Origin: Maribacter polysiphoniae
GTDB lineage: Bacteria; Bacteroidota; Bacteroidia; Flavobacteriales; Flavobacteriaceae
DNA: 64,000 bases
Assembly (NCBI RefSeq): GCF_003148665.1
Contig: NZ_QGGQ01000001.1
Span: 62,001-126,000, forward strand
Direction: 5' to 3'
The translations under genes and the position numbers were made by a program. A model generated the notes under the pieces. The model searched no databases and was not told where the DNA came from. It worked only from the letters and a program-made list of their open reading frames with translations. Positions 54,743 through 63,262 of this stretch are shown here, piece by piece; position 1 is the first letter of the stretch, and each line of letters begins with the position of its first letter.

Positions 54743-55846
54743 CTACTCCAGAAACTCCAAACAAACCGGACTCGACAATTCATAATCATAAAGAAATTGC
54801 AACATGCCTTCAGTTTTATCCCGTTTGAACACAACGATATTGTTGCTGCGTTGGTTGGCCACCAAAAGAAAATCACCGCTGGGATCCAGGGCAAAATTAC
54901 GGGGCCAATCGCCCTTTACGCTTTCACGCCCGACCAAACTCAGTTTGCCTGTAGTTTGGTCCACTTTAAAAATCACAATCGTATTCTCCCCGCGATTGGA
55001 ACCATAAAGAAATTGTCCGTCGCTTGATAGATGGATATCCGCACAAAAACTTTCCCCTGTAAAATCCTTGGCCAAGGTTGAAAGGGATTCAACCTCTTGA
55101 TACGTACCATCCTCTTTTCTTTGTAGTGTGGTAATGGTCGAATTCAGCTCATTGATGACATATAGGTATTGCCCGCCCTGCCCAAAGGTAAAATGTCTGG
55201 GCCCGGCCTTTGATGCCATATCCAATGAAGGTTGTTCGGCGGGAACAAATTCATTGCCTTCCCATTGGTATCGCTTAACGGCATCGAGTCCTAAATCGGC
55301 AACAAAGAGTCCGTCTGCCGTAAATTGGGCCGAATGCACATGGGAGGTTTTAAGGGTATCCAAAACCTTATGATCGATAAATTGGGGGTTGGGCCTTAAT
55401 GCGCCTTTATCATCCAATCCAAAAATCGTAAGACTACCTCCGGTATAGCTTGAAGCGGCCAAAAAGTGGCCATCTTTGGACAATCCTATATGGCAAGGGT
55501 GTGCCCCAACCGTGGCATCGGAATTGATTTTCAACAAGCTATCCCCATCAATACGAAAAGCAGCCACGCCTCCGCTGGAATTTTCATACCTATCGGTTTC
55601 TTCTACGGTATATAAATATTTCTTATCCAGCGAGACCTTTACAAAGGATGGGTTCCCTATTTCAGCTGCCAATTTCTTATGGCCAAGTTCCCCTGTATTG
55701 GAATCGAAGTGATAACTATAAATCCCTTCACTCCCGTTCTCGGTATAGGTACCCACAAAAAGGGTATGGGTTTTCCGGGTTTGTTCGTTTTTACATCCGA
55801 AAAGGAATAGAAAGGTGCTTAAAAGCAAAACGTAGTACTTCTTCAT
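54743..55846 (-). CDS. lactonase family lipoprotein (7-bladed propeller, PF10282)
   Basis: About 367 residues. Lipobox 'LLSTFLFLFGCKNEQ'. The 6-phosphogluconolactonase-type propeller is seen in 'HTLFVGTYTENGSEGIYSYH', 'VGAHPCHIGLSKDGHFLAAS', 'KAGPRHFTFGQGGQYLYVIN' and 'GDWPRNFALDPSGDFLLVAN'. The exported form probably does not act in the pentose phosphate pathway. It follows the MATE gene by 52 bases on the same strand. The last ~35 codons occur again, decayed, at 45543-45648 and the last ~16 at 53674-53726, so its 3' end marks the island boundary. I start at 55846; 11 more codons are open. Confidence 0.9.
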   Translation of the reverse strand: MKKYYVLLLSTFLFLFGCKNEQTRKTHTLFVGTYTENGSEGIYSYHFDSNTGELGHKKLAAEIGNPSFVKVSLDKKYLYTVEETDRYENSSGGVAAFRIDGDSLLKINSDATVGAHPCHIGLSKDGHFLAASSYTGGSLTIFGLDDKGALRPNPQFIDHKVLDTLKTSHVHSAQFTADGLFVADLGLDAVKRYQWEGNEFVPAEQPSLDMASKAGPRHFTFGQGGQYLYVINELNSTITTLQRKEDGTYQEVESLSTLAKDFTGESFCADIHLSSDGQFLYGSNRGENTIVIFKVDQTTGKLSLVGRESVKGDWPRNFALDPSGDFLLVANQRSNNIVVFKRDKTEGMLQFLYDYELSSPVCLEFLE

Positions 55847-55898
55847 GGGTTGGAATGGTTTAGACTTTAAAAGTAACAACTTAATTTGAGAATGACCC

Positions 55899-57278
55899 TT
55901 ACCTATCCAAATCCCTCTTTACTTCGCGTCTTAAATAAAAACCTGTGACCAATGTGGCAAGGACATCGGAAATCGGAAAGGCAATCCATACCCCAAATTC
56001 ACCTAAATAATTAGGCAATATCAATATTAACGGTATAAAAAAGAACCCTTGCCTAGTCAATGTCAGCAATAAGGCAGGTACCGCCTTGCCAATGGCCTGA
56101 AAATAGGCCGCACCGATCAATTGCAGGGCAATGATCGGGGTAGCTGCAAAGACCAATCGCATGGCTGAAGGCGCATGTTCCAAAACAAAGGCATTGGTGG
56201 CCAGTTCAAAAGCGGACATATCGGGTTTATTACTCAAAAACAAGGAAGCTATCTCGGCTGGAAAAACCATAAGTCCCACAAAAACCAGTGTTGCCATAAG
56301 GGCCGCGTATTTAATGGCCGTAAAGATCGATTCCTTGACACGTTCATACTTATGGGCTCCATAATTATAACCTGCAATGGGTAAAAAGCCTTGGGTAACC
56401 CCAAAGACCGGAAAAAGGGCAAACATGAGCATGCGGCCAACGATGGCATAGACCGCTACCATGGCCTCACCACCCAAATCGAATAGAATATTGTTCATCA
56501 ACAAGTAGATGACACTCACTACGGCTTGTCTCGATAGGGTAACAAAGCCCAAAGAGCTTATTTCCTTAAGGATATGCGATTTCAATCCCAAATGACCCCA
56601 ATTGACCTTCAGTTCCGAATTTTTAGAAACAAAAAAGTACAGGACATATGCAAAACAAAGGACATACCCTATGGTCGTGGCCCAAGCGGCACCTTCCATT
56701 CCCCAATCAAAGACATTGATAAAAAAATAGTCCATCACCAAATTCCCAATAGAAGGTATGATCATGGCGATCATGGCGAATTTAGGTTTCCCCTCGGCAC
56801 GGATCACCGTATTGCCCATCATGCAAAGGGCTAAAAAAGGCACTCCACAAACCACGATGATATAATAAATTTTAGCGGGGTCAAAAATGGCACCCTTACC
56901 TCCAAAAGCCGGAATCAATCCATCAACATAAAACAATCCCAGCGACACCATGATCGTGGTAACCAAAAGGGTTAGGGTAATCTGGTTCCCAAAGGTCTGT
57001 AGGGCTTTCTCTTTATCATCGGCCCCCAAGGCCCTAGAAATAATACTGGAACCCCCGATACCGATGGCCATCCCCAAAGCACCTATAAAAAAAGATACCG
57101 GTAAAACCACATTGATTGCCGCAATGGCAATGGAACCGATCCAATTACCCACAAAAATGGAATCGACCAAAACGTTCAGGGACATGACCAGAATACCTAT
57201 AGAAGCAGGTACGGCTTGTCGTACAAGTAGTTTTCCTATAGGTTCGGTGCCGAGTTGGTCTGATGTTACTTTAGCCAT
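55899..57278 (-). CDS. MATE family efflux transporter
   Basis: 459 residues, twelve membrane helices in two homologous halves. 'EPIGKLLVRQAVPASIGILV' and 'NVLVDSIFVGNWIGSIAIAA' open the first half, and 'VFGVTQGFLPIAGYNYGAHK' is the conserved MATE signature at the start of the second. It exports organic cations or drugs with Na+ or H+; the substrate is unknown. It lies 149 bases downstream of hemH, and an inverted repeat GACCTACAA/TTGTAGGTC stands just before its start. Confidence 0.93.
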   Translation of the reverse strand: MAKVTSDQLGTEPIGKLLVRQAVPASIGILVMSLNVLVDSIFVGNWIGSIAIAAINVVLPVSFFIGALGMAIGIGGSSIISRALGADDKEKALQTFGNQITLTLLVTTIMVSLGLFYVDGLIPAFGGKGAIFDPAKIYYIIVVCGVPFLALCMMGNTVIRAEGKPKFAMIAMIIPSIGNLVMDYFFINVFDWGMEGAAWATTIGYVLCFAYVLYFFVSKNSELKVNWGHLGLKSHILKEISSLGFVTLSRQAVVSVIYLLMNNILFDLGGEAMVAVYAIVGRMLMFALFPVFGVTQGFLPIAGYNYGAHKYERVKESIFTAIKYAALMATLVFVGLMVFPAEIASLFLSNKPDMSAFELATNAFVLEHAPSAMRLVFAATPIIALQLIGAAYFQAIGKAVPALLLTLTRQGFFFIPLILILPNYLGEFGVWIAFPISDVLATLVTGFYLRREVKRDLDR

Positions 57279-57293
57279 TTCAACTATGGTTAA

Positions 57294-57332
57294 GACCTAC
57301 AAAAAACACAAAGTGCGCATTCCTTGTAGGTC
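57294..57332. promoter_or_regulatory. inverted repeat in the MATE leader
   Basis: GACCTACAA (57294-57302) and TTGTAGGTC (57324-57332), perfect 9-bp arms with a 21-base loop, 16 bases before the MATE start. CCTTGTAGGTC recurs at 57412-57422 near the hemH stop. It could be an operator with two half-sites or a leader hairpin. Confidence 0.35.
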
Positions 57333-57427
57333 CAAAATCTTAAAATTATTTAATCCTGAACTATTACTTATTTTTAAACCTTAGAGAACCCTCTACTACA
57401 ACCAAGGGAAACCTTGTAGGTCAATCG

Positions 57428-58459
57428 CTATGCAGGTAGAGCCTCTGTATTTTGCCAAGCTTCAATCCAACCGGCCATGACCTTTACCCAATCATCACTA
57501 TCGTTTAAACATCCAATATGCTTGTACGATTCACCACCCGCCTCTTCAAATTGATGCTTTCCTTCCATCGCAATCTCCTCTAAAGTTTCGAGACAGTCGG
57601 CAACAAAAGCCGGGGTTACCACGGCCAATCGCTTTTTACCTTCTTTGGCCAAACGTTCAAATTCGAAATCGGTAAAAGGTTTCAACCAAGGATCATTAGG
57701 CAATCTTGATTGGAATGACACACTGAATTTATCCTGATCCAATCCTAAATATTCGGTGACCCGCCTCGTGGTATCGTAACATTGATGCCGATAACAGGTA
57801 TTATGGGCCACGGAATTAGTGGTGCAACACTTACCATCGATCTTACAATGGAATTTTGTGGGATCGGATTTTCGGATATGCCTTTCCGGTATGCCATGGT
57901 ACGAAAACAACACATGGTCATACTCAAAGTCTTTCAATCCTTCCGCTATACTCTCGGAAAGAACCTTGATGTATTCTTCATTCTTATAAAATGCAGGTAA
58001 GGTGGTCAACTGCATCTTCGGAAAATATCTTTCTTGTTCCTCCATGGTTTTTACCACAACGGTCTCAAAGGAAGACATGGCGTATTGCGGGTACAATGGC
58101 ACCAACAATACCTCATCGACACCCTTATCGTTCAATTCCTGAAGTGCGTTTTTAATCGTCATGCTACCATAGCGCATACCCAAGGCCACAGGAATTTCAA
58201 CCTGCTTACCCACCTTTTCGGAAAAGCGCTCGGAAATCACAATCAACGGGGAGCCTTCTTCCCTCCATATTTTTTGATAGGCCTCGGCGGATTTTTTGGG
58301 TCGTGTCTGCAAGATGATGCCACGTACGATAATATTCCGCAACCAATTGGGAACGTCTATTACACGTGGGTCCATTAAAAATTCATCCAAATAAGGTTTT
58401 ACATCCTTTGCTGTTGGACTATCCGGGGAACCTAGGTTTACCAATAAAACTCCTTTCAT
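57428..58459 (-). CDS. hemH: ferrochelatase
   Basis: 343 residues, inserts Fe2+ into protoporphyrin IX, the last step of protoheme synthesis. 'MKGVLLVNLGSPDSPTAKDV' is the standard start, 'VLFSYHGIPERHIRKSDPT' holds the metal-binding His, and 'PAFVADCLETLEEIAMEG' the catalytic Glu region. A central Cys-rich loop 'CKIDGKCCTTNSVAHNTCY' is present, as in many Bacteroidetes and other cluster-containing forms. First gene of a possible hemH-MATE-lactonase transcript. hemA and hemC lie 3.5 kb away on the other strand. Confidence 0.96.
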   Translation of the reverse strand: MKGVLLVNLGSPDSPTAKDVKPYLDEFLMDPRVIDVPNWLRNIIVRGIILQTRPKKSAEAYQKIWREEGSPLIVISERFSEKVGKQVEIPVALGMRYGSMTIKNALQELNDKGVDEVLLVPLYPQYAMSSFETVVVKTMEEQERYFPKMQLTTLPAFYKNEEYIKVLSESIAEGLKDFEYDHVLFSYHGIPERHIRKSDPTKFHCKIDGKCCTTNSVAHNTCYRHQCYDTTRRVTEYLGLDQDKFSVSFQSRLPNDPWLKPFTDFEFERLAKEGKKRLAVVTPAFVADCLETLEEIAMEGKHQFEEAGGESYKHIGCLNDSDDWVKVMAGWIEAWQNTEALPA

Positions 58460-58742
58460 ATGCTGGCACTATTATAATTTTTAATGGGAGTATGTCCCCA
58501 TCTACTTCACTCCATCTTACCAATATCCCTATAATTCCGAATGGATTGAACCTTCTCATGAATAAAATTCAATGATAATGGAAATGAACACAACAAAAAT
58601 AGGTGTTGTAAAAAAACTAAACCCATACTCTGTCCATAACTTTCTTATGCCACTATGGGAAAAATCTATTTTTCACATGGTTTTAACACCTTTTACGATC
58701 TATTTCTTTAAGTTCTATTTTATAACCAAAAAAAACAGGATA

Positions 58743-59816
58743 ATGTTGGAATCATTTTTGAAAAGCTCAACCAATCAATCACTCCTTTATGTGATTATTG
58801 CCTTTTTTCTAATTCTCGTTGTTTATTTCACTACTGTACAAGTTCTGCGAAGGTTCGGAAAAAACCCCGACAATATTATTCCAAGGCACGCTTTTAAAAA
58901 AATCACCTTTCCATTATTCCTTATTCTTTTTTCATTCCTTGTACGTATGGAATCCCTTCGTGATGTACTAGGGCTTCATGATTATACCTACGGATTTAGG
59001 AAAACCAGCACATTGATGTTCATTTTTGGTACGACGTGGTTGATTTTGAATATCATCAAAATCATTAAGAATAGGGTCGTTGAAAAATATGATATCCATA
59101 CTTCGGACAACCTAAAGGCCCGAAAGATCAGGACCCAGTTCAATATCCTGGAGCGTATTATGGTTTTTGTCATTATCATCCTCGCCATAGGCATCGCTCT
59201 AATGAGCTTTGAAAGTATACGTGAAATCGGGGTCAGTATTTTCGCTTCCGCAGGGGTCGCCGGGATTATCATTGGTTTTTCTGCCCAAAAAATGATCGGT
59301 ACCATTTTGGCAGGTATCCAGATCGCCATTACCCAACCCATTAAAATCGACGACGTCGTTATTGTTGATGGCGAATGGGGGCGCATCGAAGAGATAACCT
59401 TGACCTATGTGGTGATCAAAATATGGGACAAACGAAGATTGGTAGTGCCTTCGACCTTTTTTATCGAGAAGTCCTTTCAAAACTGGACCAAAACCTCAGC
59501 AGATATCCTTGGTACCGTTTTTCTTTATACCGATTACAATGTTCCCGTTGATGCCATTCGAAAGGAATTGACCCGAATCCTGGAATCTACCGATCTATGG
59601 GATGGGGAAGCCAACAATGTACAGGTCACCGACTCAAAAGCCAATTACGTGGAAGTTAGGGCGATGATGAGCGCCAAGGATTCTTCCATGGCCTGGGATC
59701 TTCGTGTGCTCGTCCGCGAAAAACTGATTGGTTTTCTACAACAAAATTATCCTGAAAGCCTTGCGCGTACCCGGGTTTACATGGACCAGACGGAAGCCTT
59801 GGAAAAAACGGATTAA
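58743..59816 (+). CDS. MscS-type mechanosensitive ion channel family protein
   Basis: About 357 residues. Four N-terminal helices, then the pore helix 'ASAGVAGIIIGFSAQKMIGT' and the beta domain 'PIKIDDVVIVDGEWGRIEEI', 'WDKRRLVVPSTFFIEKSF'. The cytoplasmic vestibule is shorter than in E. coli MscS paralogues. The frame runs 57 codons upstream to 58572; I choose the ATG at 58743 because it gives the normal first helix. The stop and the next ORF's upstream ATG overlap, so co-transcription with the DUF1460 gene is likely. It opens under membrane tension (family knowledge). Confidence 0.88.
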   Translation: MLESFLKSSTNQSLLYVIIAFFLILVVYFTTVQVLRRFGKNPDNIIPRHAFKKITFPLFLILFSFLVRMESLRDVLGLHDYTYGFRKTSTLMFIFGTTWLILNIIKIIKNRVVEKYDIHTSDNLKARKIRTQFNILERIMVFVIIILAIGIALMSFESIREIGVSIFASAGVAGIIIGFSAQKMIGTILAGIQIAITQPIKIDDVVIVDGEWGRIEEITLTYVVIKIWDKRRLVVPSTFFIEKSFQNWTKTSADILGTVFLYTDYNVPVDAIRKELTRILESTDLWDGEANNVQVTDSKANYVEVRAMMSAKDSSMAWDLRVLVREKLIGFLQQNYPESLARTRVYMDQTEALEKTD

Positions 59817-59857
59817 TGGCACCCTTTTTGTTATTTTTGTATACTAACATAGAGAAA

Positions 59858-60703
59858 ATGCGAAAATCCATTTATTGCTTTATAATCCTATCCCTAACTA
59901 TTGTCACCAATGGGCTAGCCCAACAAATCACATGTTCGGCCCAGGACAAGGTGGCTTTTGAAGATAAGATCATCGAGATTGATGGCCTACTTGAAAAAGA
60001 TTTAGGACAAACCATGGTCTCGGTGGGTAAAACCTTCCTAGGGACTCCTTATGTAGCAAAGACTTTGGAAATTGGAGAAACCGAGACCCTTGTTGTAAAT
60101 CTTCATGGACTCGATTGTACAACCTTCGTTGAAAACGTTCTTGCCTTTTCGTTGCTATTGAAAGAAGAAAAGACCGATTTTGATTCTTTTATCGAACACC
60201 TAGAAACCATTCGGTATAAAGACGGAAAGCTCGATGGGTATGCGTCACGCCTTCACTATTTTTCCGAATGGATCGCCAATAATGAAAAAAAAGGATTGTT
60301 GACCGATATCACAGCGGAAACCGGGGGAAAGGAAATTACCAAGGACATTAATTTCATGAGCACCCATAGGGACTTATATCCCTTTTTAAAAGATGAAGCG
60401 AATTTTCAGAAAATAAAGGAATCCGAAAACTTCTTGAACAACCAAGCCCTCTGTTTTTTACCCCAGGAAGAAATCGAGGCCAATGAACTTATGATCCAAT
60501 CGGGCGACATTATTGCCTTGACCACATCCATAAAAGGCCTTGATATAACCCATACAGGAATTGCCTCTAGGGAAAATGATGGAAGGATCCACTTGCTGCA
60601 CGCCTCCTCAACGGGTGAGGTAAAGGTCTCCGAACTGCCCTTGGTCGATTACCTCAAAAAAATAGGCAAGAATACAGGGATTATGATTGCTAGGGTAAAT
60701 TGA
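59858..60703 (+). CDS. DUF1460 family protein (N-acetylmuramoyl-L-alanine amidase-like)
   Basis: 281 residues, signal peptide 'YCFIILSLTIVTNGLAQ'. NlpC/P60-like cysteine hydrolase: catalytic Cys in 'NLHGLDCTTFVENVLAFSLL', His in 'DITHTGIASRENDGRIHLLH', and 'ASSTGEVKVSE' after it. Members of PF07313 are predicted to cut peptidoglycan or its fragments. It starts 42 bases after the channel gene stop, so is probably co-transcribed with it. A terminator follows at 60729. The frame reaches back to 59816, but the signal peptide sets the start at 59858. Confidence 0.88.
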   Translation: MRKSIYCFIILSLTIVTNGLAQQITCSAQDKVAFEDKIIEIDGLLEKDLGQTMVSVGKTFLGTPYVAKTLEIGETETLVVNLHGLDCTTFVENVLAFSLLLKEEKTDFDSFIEHLETIRYKDGKLDGYASRLHYFSEWIANNEKKGLLTDITAETGGKEITKDINFMSTHRDLYPFLKDEANFQKIKESENFLNNQALCFLPQEEIEANELMIQSGDIIALTTSIKGLDITHTGIASRENDGRIHLLHASSTGEVKVSELPLVDYLKKIGKNTGIMIARVN

Positions 60704-60728
60704 TCGCACAAATGGTATCGCTAGAAAC

Positions 60729-60756
60729 AAACCCATTGGTCTCTACATGGGTTTTT
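60729..60756 (+). terminator. rho-independent terminator after the DUF1460 gene
   Basis: AAACCCAT-N10-ATGGGTTTTT: 8-bp stem followed by a T-run, 26 bases after the stop codon. Confidence 0.75.
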
Positions 60757-60915
60757 ACAAGGCCTTTAAGCAACAAGTTGTGTTTTTCCCCGATATTATA
60801 GGGTCATATATCACTTGTCTATATCCCATCAATGCTTATGTCCCTTACCCTAAAACCGACTGATCGGTCTAAAACGTTCAAAAATGCAAAAGCGTTAAAC
60901 CTCCTAGGGTTTTCA

Positions 60916-61806
60916 TTACGATTTCGATAAAGACATCACATATTTCTTGGGTGTGGTACCATACTTTTTCTTGAAAGCCGCGATAAAATGACTCGATGTA
61001 CTATACCCTATTTTCATTCCGACCTCATTGACATTGTTTTGACCCAATTCCAATAACCTGCGGGCGTGCTCCATCTTATAATCGAACAGGAAACTATATA
61101 CGGAATCCCCATAAATTTGTTTAAAACCTTCCTTCAATTTTTTCAGACTTAACCCTATTTGCTGTGCCAGTTCGGGTAAGGAAGGGGGTTCGGCCATTTG
61201 GGCGATCATGATTTCCTTGGCCTGACGAATGCGTTTCACATTGTCCTCATCGACCAAAAACGGACATTGTTCCAAATCGGCATCGGTGCTTTTATTAAAA
61301 TAAAGTGAAATCAATTCATAGACCTTCCCCATGATATACAATTCCTTTATCGATGGATGCAGGTTATAATTCATGATCTGACTCAATACGACGGCAATGG
61401 CCGGGGAAACTTCCTCTTGGGCATAATACTTTTTCTCTTTGTTCTCATTACTTAAAAACGGAATATAATCTGCCTCATTTGAAAATAGGGAGTGAAACTT
61501 TCGAATGGTCATTACCACGGATACAATCCAGGAATTGGGTGCCATTTCCATATTCATCGGTAGGTCGACCTGGGTGTTGTACAACAACAAGGAATTTTCC
61601 TCAGACACCTCAAGGGCATACATGCCTTCGTTAAAAATGAATTTCGCATGTCCTTTCAAGCAAAAATGAAATTGGATGAAAGTACTATCGATCTCACGAA
61701 TAACCCGCTGTTTTACAAGGCTATCATTCTGAACCTTCAATACATAAAACCCGTCTTCGATCAGCACTTCGGTATAGGATCCTTGAGCGACATTTTCTTT
61801 TTTCAT
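60916..61806 (-). CDS. AraC family transcriptional regulator
   Basis: 296 residues. The N-terminal ~190 residues form a sensor domain with 'IQFHFCLKGHAKFIFNEG', as in siderophore-type (PchR-like) AraC regulators. The C-terminal double helix-turn-helix spans about 200-293: 'PPSLPELAQQIGLSLKKLKE', 'FKQIYGDSVYSFLFDYKMEH' and 'VGMKIGYSTSSHFIAAFKKK', ending 'YGTTPKKYVM'. Divergent from hemA with a 199-base gap. A perfect inverted repeat of iron-box type lies 21 bases upstream of its start. Iron or heme-related control is therefore plausible (inference). Confidence 0.93.
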   Translation of the reverse strand: MKKENVAQGSYTEVLIEDGFYVLKVQNDSLVKQRVIREIDSTFIQFHFCLKGHAKFIFNEGMYALEVSEENSLLLYNTQVDLPMNMEMAPNSWIVSVVMTIRKFHSLFSNEADYIPFLSNENKEKKYYAQEEVSPAIAVVLSQIMNYNLHPSIKELYIMGKVYELISLYFNKSTDADLEQCPFLVDEDNVKRIRQAKEIMIAQMAEPPSLPELAQQIGLSLKKLKEGFKQIYGDSVYSFLFDYKMEHARRLLELGQNNVNEVGMKIGYSTSSHFIAAFKKKYGTTPKKYVMSLSKS

Positions 61807-61826
61807 AACATAAATATTTTTTCATT

Positions 61827-61849
61827 TTATTTAGAATAAATCTAAATAA
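61827..61849. promoter_or_regulatory. perfect 9-bp inverted repeat, Fur-box-like operator
   Basis: TTATTTAGA-ATAAA-TCTAAATAA between the divergent AraC gene and hemA. The TTTAGA/TCTAAA arms with an AT-rich centre resemble iron boxes predicted for Fur in flavobacteria. This is from memory of the motif, not a search. It is placed to overlap the AraC promoter. Confidence 0.55.
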
Positions 61850-62005
61850 TAATACTACGAATCCATGAATTCCCCATAAAACCATGGTTTAACGGCAATT
61901 TACAACGAATTAGGATTAAAATCCCGAATTTCGATACTAATTGTTCCTCTAGCGTTATATTTATTTGAATGATGCATTTAATTTTGTGCCCGTTCGAACA
62001 GATTT

Positions 62006-63262
62006 ATGAAGGAGTACCACATATCAAAACATAATTCATTCTATACGATAGGCCTAAACTACAAAAAGGCCGATGCGCATATTCGTGGTAAATTCAGCCT
62101 CGATGAAGCTGCTATGGAAAACCTATTGGCGCAAGCCAAAGAACAGGGAATAGATGGGTTATTGGTTACTTCTACCTGTAACCGCACGGAATTACATGGG
62201 TTTGCCCAACATCCTTTTCAGTTGATCAAATTACTTTGCGACAATACCCAGGGTACAATTGAAGAGTTTCAAGAAGTAGCCTATGTTTATAAGAACAACG
62301 ATGCCATTTCACATCTGTTTCGTGTAGGTACTGGTTTGGACAGTCAAATTTTGGGTGATTTTGAAATCATAAGCCAATTACGGCAAAGTTTCAACCGTTC
62401 CAAGAGGCATGATATTGCCAATCCGTTTATTGAAAGACTTACCAATTCCGTGATCCAAGCAAGTAAACGTATCAAAAATGAAACTGAGCTATCCTCAGGA
62501 GCCACCTCAGTAGCATTTGCGTCGGTACAATATATACTTCAGAATGTTGAGGACATCTCAAACAAGAGTGTTTTGCTTTTTGGTACTGGGAAAATTGGAA
62601 GGAACACCTGTGAAAACCTCATTAAACATACCCAGAACTCGAAAATAACCTTGATCAACCGAACAAAGACCAAAGCCGAGAAAATTGCGGGTAAATTCAA
62701 TTTGGTGGTTAAGGATCATGGTGATTTACAGACCGAAATACGAAATACCGATGTTCTGGTAGTCGCCACAGGCGCACAATCGCCCACAATTTCAAAGGAT
62801 TTGATCTATACAAAGAAACCCTTGTTGATTCTTGATCTGTCCATACCCAAGAATGTTTCCGATGATGTCGCTGAATTGGAACATGTAACGGTGATCCATC
62901 TAGATCATTTATCCCAAATGACGGATAAGACCTTGGCACGTAGAAAACAGTTTATCCCGCAGGCAGAAACAATCATTGAAGAAATTAAGCGTGAGTTTAT
63001 ACAATGGTTGGAAACCCGAAAATTCGCTCCTGTAATCAAGGCGTTAAAGAATAGATTGAATACCATGAAAGAGGAAGAGCTCGATTACCAATCGAAAAAG
63101 CTTTCCAATTTCAATACCGAACAGGCCGATGTTATTTCTGACCGTATCATTCAAAAAATAACAAAACAGTTTGCAAATCATCTAAAGGATGCCAATGGGG
63201 ATGCGGACGATAGTCTTGAGTTGATCCAAAAAGTCTTTCAGTTAGAAATAAATTCCCAATGA
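62006..63262 (+). CDS. hemA: glutamyl-tRNA reductase
   Basis: 418 residues, first committed step of tetrapyrrole synthesis by the C5 route, reduces Glu-tRNA to glutamate semialdehyde with NADPH. Catalytic Cys in 'LLVTSTCNRTELHGFAQ'; 'GTGLDSQILGDFEIISQLRQ' is the next conserved block. The NADPH fold 'VLLFGTGKIGRNTCENL' follows, with a C-terminal dimerisation helix region. The start ATG at 62006 follows the pattern of flavobacterial homologues. The stop overlaps the hemC ATG by 4 bases. Divergent from the AraC regulator. Confidence 0.96.
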   Translation: MKEYHISKHNSFYTIGLNYKKADAHIRGKFSLDEAAMENLLAQAKEQGIDGLLVTSTCNRTELHGFAQHPFQLIKLLCDNTQGTIEEFQEVAYVYKNNDAISHLFRVGTGLDSQILGDFEIISQLRQSFNRSKRHDIANPFIERLTNSVIQASKRIKNETELSSGATSVAFASVQYILQNVEDISNKSVLLFGTGKIGRNTCENLIKHTQNSKITLINRTKTKAEKIAGKFNLVVKDHGDLQTEIRNTDVLVVATGAQSPTISKDLIYTKKPLLILDLSIPKNVSDDVAELEHVTVIHLDHLSQMTDKTLARRKQFIPQAETIIEEIKREFIQWLETRKFAPVIKALKNRLNTMKEEELDYQSKKLSNFNTEQADVISDRIIQKITKQFANHLKDANGDADDSLELIQKVFQLEINSQ

